The position numbers and the translations under genes are program-made. Positions 58,717 through 64,000 of a DNA stretch of 64,000 bases are shown piece by piece (positions within the stretch are counted from its first letter, which is position 1; every line of letters begins with the position of its first letter). The stretch comes from Eutrigla gurnardus (Eukaryota; Chordata; Actinopteri; Perciformes; Triglidae): the NCBI GenBank assembly GCA_963514095.1, contig OY741273.1, forward strand, positions 20,146,546 to 20,210,545, in the 5' to 3' direction. The notes below the pieces were generated by a model. It was not told the origin of the DNA. It ran no database searches and saw only the letters and a list, made by a program, of their open reading frames with translations.

Positions 58717-59019
58717 GAGAAGAGGGGGAGAGAGAGGGGGGGGGGGGGGGGGGGGGCAGAGGGAGAGAGAGGGAGGGAGAGAGAGGGGGGGGGAGAGAGA
58801 GAGGGGGGGGGCAGAGGGAGAGAGAGGGAGGCAGAGAGAGAGAGAGAGAGAGACAGGGGGGGAGAGAGAGACAGAGAGAGAGAGAGAGAGGGGGGGGGGG
58901 AGAGAGACAGAGAGAGAGAGAGAGAGGGGGGGGCAGAGGGAGAGAGAGGGAGGGAGAGAGAGGGGGGGGCAGAGGGGGAGAGAGAGAGAGAGGGAGAGAG
59001 AGAGGGGGGGGCAGAGGGG

Positions 59020-59057
<38 letters not shown>

Positions 59058-59138
59058 GGGGGGGCAGAGGGAGAGAGAGGGAGGCAGAGAGAGAGAGAGA
59101 GACAGGGGGGGAGGAGAGGACATAGAGAGAGAGAGAGA

Positions 59139-59220
<82 letters not shown>

Positions 59221-59291
59221 AGAGAGAGGGGGGAGAGGGGGGAGAGAGAGACACAGAGAGAGAGCGAGAGAGAGAGAGGGGGGGAGAGACA

Positions 59292-59325
<34 letters not shown>

Positions 59326-59398
59326 AGAGAGAGAGAGAGGGGGTAGAGGGGGCAGAGAGAGAGAGAGGGGGGGGGAAAGAGAGAGGGGGTAGAGGGGG

Positions 59399-59429
<31 letters not shown>

Positions 59430-59467
59430 GAGGGGGGGAGAGAGAGAGAGAGGGGGGGAGAGGGGGC

Positions 59468-59504
<37 letters not shown>

Positions 59505-59521
59505 CGAGAGGGAGAGAGAGC
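58717..59521. repeat. GA/G-run purine block
   Basis: About 800 bases in which the plus strand is almost entirely G and A, with GAGA runs alternating with G tracts of 5 to 16 and few C or T interruptions (GGCAGAGG, GACAGG). It lies between cd3gd and tmem25. Three overlapping Ser/Leu/Pro frames of 300 or more codons on the minus strand are simple-repeat artefacts. Confidence 0.97.
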
Positions 59522-59601
59522 AAAGTGATGCTCCCACAATACAACTCTGCTTCCTGTCTGAAGGAAAGCCACAACAACCTGTGACCTACAGCTAACACCT
59601 G

Positions 59602-59605
<4 letters not shown>

Positions 59606-59673
<68 letters not shown>
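59606..59673. repeat. (CA)n microsatellite
   Basis: About 34 CA units just right of the purine block. Confidence 0.96.
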
Positions 59674-59676
<3 letters not shown>

Positions 59677-59904
59677 CAAACATAATGACATGTATTATAT
59701 ATCTCTTGCACCTGCTATCGTAAAAAAACAACACAAATAAATGAACAGCATCACATTTCTTCTTCACCAAATTCAACGATGCTTTCACCGTCTCACCGTT
59801 TCACATGTTCTCCAGCTTATGCAGCTCCTCAGAGCGCCCTCTGGTGAGCACCAATAAACACCACAGCTTGCCCAACATTTACTCCATACGATTTCAATAT
59901 TGTC

Positions 59905-59910
59905 TTTATT
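59905..59910 (-). terminator. tmem25: Candidate tmem25 polyadenylation signal
   Basis: AATAAA in tmem25 sense, about 560 bases after its stop. Confidence 0.4.
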
Positions 59911-60412
59911 AGATGCACTCTTTTATACACATATACATATGCATACAAATATACAGTACATGTCACGGGTCATGTCCATATACAAATACGTAAATATGCA
60001 CCACCTAATTTGGATATTATTGGTCAGAAGGTAAAATCTCTCATACAGAACATCGTCTTGGACATTCTGGTGTTAGCATAGGACAATTAATGCATTCCAA
60101 TAATGCAACAGGGGGGAGGACATCATGAGCATGTGGCTACAGGGGGACGTCATGTTAACACACACAGAATATGAGTTCATACTTGGCTTTGTTGAAACAA
60201 AACAATCAGGTGTATTCGACCCGAGCACTTGACAGTTCTGTTTATGGTGAACGAGAAATTCAAGTTCACGAAGTGAACATGAGAAACAGGGTTTGTCCAC
60301 ACTGCTTCCTGGTCCAGCTTGAAGGTGACTTATGATTGGTTGAATGACCGACTGGCAGTTGTTGTGGGTTTTTATCTCGGCTGCACCATTGGAAGTAGTT
60401 ATGCATGCATGT

Positions 60413-60455
60413 ACAGTGTGTGTGTGTGTGTGTGTGCGTGTGTGTGTGTGTGTGT
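60413..60455. repeat. (GT)n microsatellite in tmem25 3' UTR
   Basis: About 20 GT units with a GCGT interruption, starting 15 bases after the tmem25 stop; AC in the transcript. Confidence 0.93.
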
Positions 60456-60469
60456 AACTATGAGGTCAG

Positions 60470-60543
60470 TCAGAGCCAGATCTCCTCGCTGCTTGTGCTG
60501 TTCACCTTATAGATGTAGCCCACCATTGGATATCTGGCGAAAC
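60470..60543 (-). CDS. tmem25: tmem25 coding exon 8
   Basis: Acceptor TTCCCAG; encodes FARYPMVGYIYKVNSTSSEE then IWL, TGA at 60470-60472. The C-terminal block is among the best conserved parts of the family. Confidence 0.96.
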
Positions 60544-63500
60544 CTGGGAATCATATGGAGGAGGAAGCAATTCAGAGGGAACTCAAAGAATAAAACACTC
60601 ACTGCTGTTCCTCCACACTGTATCTAAAGTATAAATAATCCTAAATATTATCGGAGAGTATTTGCCTGACCTCTGGCGGCGTAGGCTAAAGACAGATCTT
60701 CCTCCTCTTCCTTCTTCTCGCCCACGCTGTTCTGCTGGGCGGCCTCTCGGGCTACGAGAAGTGAGGCAAGAAGGATGGAGGAATGCAAAAGAGATACACA
60801 TTTGTACTCTATTAATTATATATAGGGGGAAGGGGGAAAACACATTTCCCCCTGAGAGTCTGGGATCTACTTGCAGTTGCCCTGTTCCTGCCCTGACATA
60901 ATGGACAATTTACGCTGCATTCCTGTCGGAAATATGGGTCAAGTCATGTCAAATGTATTCATATAGCATATTTCATACAATGTAAGCTCAATGTGCTTCA
61001 CACACATCAAATATGCCCCAAATAAAAAAAATATTAAATACAAATATCATATAAAAATGCTTCCCCTGCTCACCCACCAATCATAAACATCCCTACCCAC
61101 ACATACCTCCGGAGACAGAGCCAGGCAGAGACATGGGGGCGCTAGCTAGCAGCGGGACTCAGAGAACAGGTAGGTCTTAAGCTTTGTTTTTTAAACTGAA
61201 GTATTTGTAGTGGGACGTGTTTACTGACAGATTTCTGCCATTTTGTGACCTATTAATTAAACTCAGCTGCACTCTGGCCAACGTCTGGTGCCCCCTCAGC
61301 GCCACCCATCTGTGTATGGCGTGAGGTGTTCTGTCCTCTTACCTTTTCTCAGAGTGTTGAGGTCGTTGAGCTGCATGTTGGAAGGCAGAGACATGTTCTC
61401 TCTGGGGATGAAGATCTTACCAACTTTCTCCGTCTTCAGATTGGCCGAGTCACTGCGCAGGAAAATAGAACCAAACTCGGATAAGACATGGTATCGGTCT
61501 GCAGGATGGACATCAACTATTCATAAGGGCGGGGAATTGCTTTCATGAGAGTTCTAATGATGCTGAGATGGAAATTAGCAGATGGGATGCGGGGATAGGT
61601 GTGTTTATGTATACATATAGTGTGGTGTTAGTGAAAGGGAGAGATGACAAAAGGACATTGGGGATGTCCACAAGCCTTAATCCTCAGATGATTATTAAAT
61701 TTCATTCTGACGTGTGGATGACAATGTGTAGCCTATTAGCATATAGAGTGTGTCCAGTGTTCAAAATCTGTGTGAAACTTTGCTTATTCACCTTCTTGCC
61801 GAATGTCAATACGGAGCTACTACTTGCAGCTCATTAGCTTCACTTCAGACTGGAAACAGGGGGAAACAGCTAGCCGGGCTCAGTTCAACGGTAACAAAAC
61901 CCAACAATTGCCAGTGTCTATGCTAAGCTAAGCTAACCGGCCACTGACTGCTGCTTCATATTTACTGTACAGACAAAGAGAGTGACTTCGATCTTCTTGT
62001 ATCACTCGCAACAAGAAAGCAAATAAATGCATTGATTTATATATTTAAATGAGCCTCCAAGGACAGTTAATATGAAGTTGTACGTAAACATAGTTGAATA
62101 TTTGATGAATCTGTTTCTCTCTCACAAACAGAGAATGACAAAAAAAAAAAATGTATTTCATCATCAAAGAAAATAAAAAAAAACTATGAACAATCTTCTT
62201 TACCTTTTCTTGGTCATCAGAATCTCCACTGGCTCATCTGTAACATAATACACCACGTGTTATCCTGCTGATTGAGTGTAACATACTACAATGCTACACA
62301 CACAAACACACTCTCACCGAAGGACTTGCTCTTGTTTTTTTGCATGAGGCAGAGAACAATCAGACTGAGGATGAGGAGGGCCATGAAAGCCATGGCTCCC
62401 CCAGTCACTATTCCCAGCATGGGCACCTCCACACTAGACTGCAGGAACTCTGAACAGAGTAAGGAAAGAGAGAGAGATTTAAAGGAATAGTTCAACTGTG
62501 CTTAGTCGCTTTTTTTTTGGAGAGTTGTATAATGAATGAAAATACTCCCTTTGCCCTTTCACATCACTGACCTGCCAGTGTGAGGTTGCTCTGCACCGTT
62601 CCCACACTGTTGCTGACGTTCAGCGAGATGTTCCCTGACAGACTCCCCAGCGTGACCTTCAGCGTGTGATTGGTCAGCCAAGGGTAGCTTCGCGAGTCCA
62701 GGATCAGGAAGTCGGAGGTGTTGGCCACCGGCTGGCCGGATTGGTCCACAAAGGTGAGGGTGGCAGGCGGGTTGGACCGTACCAAGGCGAAGAGGACCAG
62801 GGACAGGCTGGGCTCTGAGGTCTCACTATAGTGAGCGTTCAGCCCGAGGATCTCTGGTTGAACTGGGAGACGCAGGAGAGACATTTTACTCAGTGCATCA
62901 ACAGAAAATAGCCGGGTCCACTTTCACACCTGGAATGTGTCACACAGACTCACACTGGACATTGAGTGTGACCGTGGCGTTGGAGCTCTCTCCTGTCCTG
63001 GGGTTTGACGCGACACACACCAGCTCCCTGTCCCACTTCCTGGGCCGCAGAGAGAAGGTGCTGTTGTGATTGAACCGCGGTCTGATGACCTCAGAATCTT
63101 CCCGTGATGTCATGTGATGCCGCCCACGGTTGGGCGCTGGCTCTCTCTGCTGCTCCCCGTTCAGGTACCAGGTTAGCGAGGGAGGGGCACGGGGATCCCA
63201 GGCGTCCGACTGGCAGGTGAACCAGTGTGTCATGTTCTCCTGGAGGGTCACGGCAGCGTGATGCCGTCCGTCAATTTTGAGGGCGGGCTCGATTACACCT
63301 GTGAGTACAAGATTACTGTTGATGCGTCCATAAAAGAACTGAATAGGTAGCAAAAAAACTGTCTACACAAATATTACAAGTTAAGGAATAGTTTGAGTTT
63401 GATATTTTGGGAAATAAACGTTTAATACTTTCTCATTTTCTTGCAGAGTTACACGTAAAAAGTGATACCACTCTCATATCTGTCAAAATCAACTAAATCC

Positions 63501-63700
63501 TCACCAATTATTGACAGCATTAGTTGCATGGCTTTGACCTTGAGGTCAAATTTTCGGGTTGAAAAACACCAATTAAGCAAAAAGAACAGGTCATGTAGGT
63601 TACAGCTGCAATGGGCCTCACCTGTCCAGGATAAGGCCAGTGTTTGAAGGAACACGACAGCAGAGCCCGACGCCCACCTTCTCGGACACACACACTCCAT
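60470..63700 (-). CDS. tmem25: Transmembrane protein 25
   Basis: Ig-superfamily single-pass protein; the mammalian version is neuronal and has been tied to NMDA-receptor subunit turnover (family knowledge). Eight exons, 381 aa, all phases consistent. Seen: signal peptide of about 26 residues; first Ig-like region (THWFTCQSD, LTWYLNGE, ELVCVASNPRTGESSNATVTL then NVQ); a second extracellular domain with LVLFALVRSNPPATLTF, TSDFLILDSRSYPWLTNHT, almost identical to human; about eight sequons; transmembrane helix at about 249-273; and the conserved tail blocks RENMSLPSNMQLNDL and the end VGYIYKVNSTSSEEIWL (human VGYIYR..SSDEIWL-like). The neighbourhood with CD3 genes matches human 11q23.3. Confidence 0.97.
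60671..60751 (-). CDS. tmem25: tmem25 coding exon 7
   Basis: Acceptor CTCGTAG and donor GTCAGG. Encodes AREAAQQNSVGEKKEEEEDL followed by SLAYAAR, an acidic cytoplasmic linker. Confidence 0.88.
60752..61342 (-). other. tmem25: tmem25 intron 6
   Basis: 591-base intron with a dispersed repeat-like stretch at about 60945-61090. No exon seen. Confidence 0.8.
60945..61090. repeat. Dispersed repeat fragment (ATATAGCATATTTCATACA type)
   Basis: 'gtattcatatagcatatttc' followed by 'aatgtgcttcacac' matches the pattern TTATATAGCACATTTCATACA..AAGTGCTTTACA, shared by many fish interspersed repeats. Confidence 0.5.
61343..61452 (-). CDS. tmem25: tmem25 coding exon 6
   Basis: Acceptor CTGCGCAG and donor GTAAGA. 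Encodes SDSANLKTEKVGKIFIPREN then MSLPSNMQLNDLNTLRK. Confidence 0.95.
61453..62203 (-). other. tmem25: tmem25 intron 5
   Basis: 751-base intron; its left-centre holds a dispersed repeat (61845-62050). Confidence 0.8.
61845..62050. repeat. Dispersed teleost repeat
   Basis: Contains 'gactggaaacagggggaaac', 'agctagccgggctc', 'gctaagctaagctaacc' and a spaced 'actgctgcttcatatttac', the signature order of a very common fish repeat. Partial copies are at 19575-19690 and 63385-63510. Confidence 0.75.
62204..62237 (-). CDS. tmem25: tmem25 coding mini-exon 5
   Basis: 34-base exon (DEPVEILMTKK plus two bases of the next codon), flanked by GTTACAG and GTAAAG. It is required for the phase between exons 4 and 6. 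Confidence 0.85.
62318..62449 (-). CDS. tmem25: tmem25 coding exon 4 (transmembrane)
   Basis: Acceptor CTGTTCAG and donor GTGAGA. Encodes EFLQSSVEVPMLGIVTGGAM and the rest of the hydrophobic helix, ending KNKSKSF. VEVPMLGIV matches human VEVPLLGIV. Confidence 0.96.
62572..62862 (-). CDS. tmem25: tmem25 coding exon 3 (second extracellular domain)
   Basis: Acceptor CTCCCAG and donor GTCAGT. Completes a Phe codon to give NVQFQPEIL (human NVQFKPEIA) and carries the near-identical block SYPWLTNHT. Confidence 0.97.
62954..63298 (-). CDS. tmem25: tmem25 coding exon 2 (Ig domain)
   Basis: Acceptor CTCACAG and donor GTGAGT. Encodes GVIEPALKIDGRHHAAVTLQ onward with two Ig cysteines (WFTCQSD, LVCVASN). 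Confidence 0.96.
63299..63621 (-). other. tmem25: tmem25 intron 1
   Basis: 323-base intron; its centre (about 63385-63510) is a fragment of the same dispersed repeat as at 61845-62050, with 'aaggaatagtttgagtttga' and 'gataccactctcatatctgt'. Confidence 0.75.
63622..63700 (-). CDS. tmem25: tmem25 coding exon 1 (signal peptide)
   Basis: Encodes MECVCPRRWASGSAVVFLQT then LALSWT, ending in phase 1 with a GTGAGG donor. An upstream in-frame ATG near 63802 exists, but the chosen start gives a normal signal peptide. A CAAGCAG upstream could be an acceptor for a 5' UTR intron. Confidence 0.85.
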
Positions 63701-64000
63701 ACTGGCCCAGCGGAGCACAGCACACACGTTCACATCTACCTGCTTGGAGGAGAAATTACACGAGAACAAATTACTTGCCCATAATGTGTCTCTGTGGATC
63801 ATCTGGAGGTGGAATCAGAGAGACGGATATCTCAAAACATAAAAACAAAACTATCTACGTGGCTCGGTTCCAGTGAGGGGGTAACATGAGGGTAAAGGTT
63901 TCGGTGTGTGATTCTTGTTGACGCAGGCCTAAAGAAGCAAACTGAGCTTTCAATGCAATGCAATAAAAGCACTTCAAACATACTATGCAAGACTTGTCAC
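63701..64000 (-). other. tmem25: tmem25 upstream flank at window end
   Basis: 5' UTR and possibly a first intron or promoter of tmem25; the window ends before the promoter can be judged. No other gene was seen. Confidence 0.4.

Larger units (their letters stand above)
57288..60469. other. Intergenic region cd3gd to tmem25
   Basis: The cd3gd upstream region, then the tmem25 3' UTR. Holds (GT)n at 57684-57753, a dispersed repeat at 57860-58295, the purine block at 58717-59521 and (CA)n at 59606-59673. ETS-like cores ACGGAAGT (about 57754) and ACTTCCTG (about 57831) lie 470 to 550 bases upstream of cd3gd. No gene was recognised. Confidence 0.7.

Noticed and set aside
58632..59788. Three overlapping minus-strand frames of 300-358 codons, mostly Ser/Leu/Pro
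   Set aside because: They are translations of the GA/G-run purine block in all frames; no domain, no splice logic, composition set entirely by the repeat.
63701..63802. Upstream in-frame ATG extending the tmem25 N-terminus
   Set aside because: The extension would place about 34 polar residues before the signal peptide; the downstream ATG gives a standard signal sequence.

Overview
This is vertebrate genomic DNA, most likely from a teleost fish of the percomorph type. Genes are split into small exons with GT..AG introns, the DNA is crowded with dinucleotide microsatellites, and a single combined CD3 gamma/delta gene is present instead of the separate mammalian CD3G and CD3D. Several dispersed repeats resemble families I know from percomorph genomes. 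No bacterial, rRNA, tRNA or CRISPR feature was seen.

Six protein-coding genes can be assembled exon by exon, with all splice phases consistent. From left to right: gap43 (minus; 3 exons, 256 aa, coding 1486-12752), mpzl3 (minus; 6 exons, 252 aa, 19030-28626), mpzl2 (minus; 5 exons, 255 aa, 34081-49040), cd3e (plus; 5 exons, 172 aa, 50462-52556), cd3gd (minus; 6 exons, 176 aa, 56224-57287) and tmem25 (minus; 8 exons, 381 aa, 60470-63700). The mpzl3-mpzl2-CD3-tmem25 block matches human 11q23.3, including the head-to-head pairing of mpzl2 and cd3e. gap43 lies elsewhere in human (3q13), so its position beside mpzl3 is a rearranged junction.

Functionally the window joins an axon-growth phosphoprotein (gap43), two P0-like immunoglobulin adhesion proteins (mpzl3, mpzl2), the two signalling chains of the T-cell receptor complex (cd3e, cd3gd, convergently transcribed) and an Ig-superfamily membrane protein (tmem25). 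The CD3 chains show the most unusual protein features. The CD3 gamma/delta transmembrane segment has Asn where the acidic assembly residue is expected. The CD3 epsilon ITAM has a 9-residue spacer and a YxxV second half, and the Nck-binding proline motif is missing.

Non-coding DNA: about 30 microsatellites, several placed directly against splice sites, in a 3' UTR or upstream of starts; an 800-bp purine/G-run block at 58717-59521; a purine-rich tract upstream of gap43; a 519-bp TTAA-flanked piggyBac-like non-autonomous element; a 150-bp foldback repeat; a LINE reverse-transcriptase remnant; and several short dispersed repeats. Long Ser/Leu or Cys/Val reading frames in the microsatellites are artefacts. 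All identifications rest on reading the translated sequence against remembered families; no database search was run.
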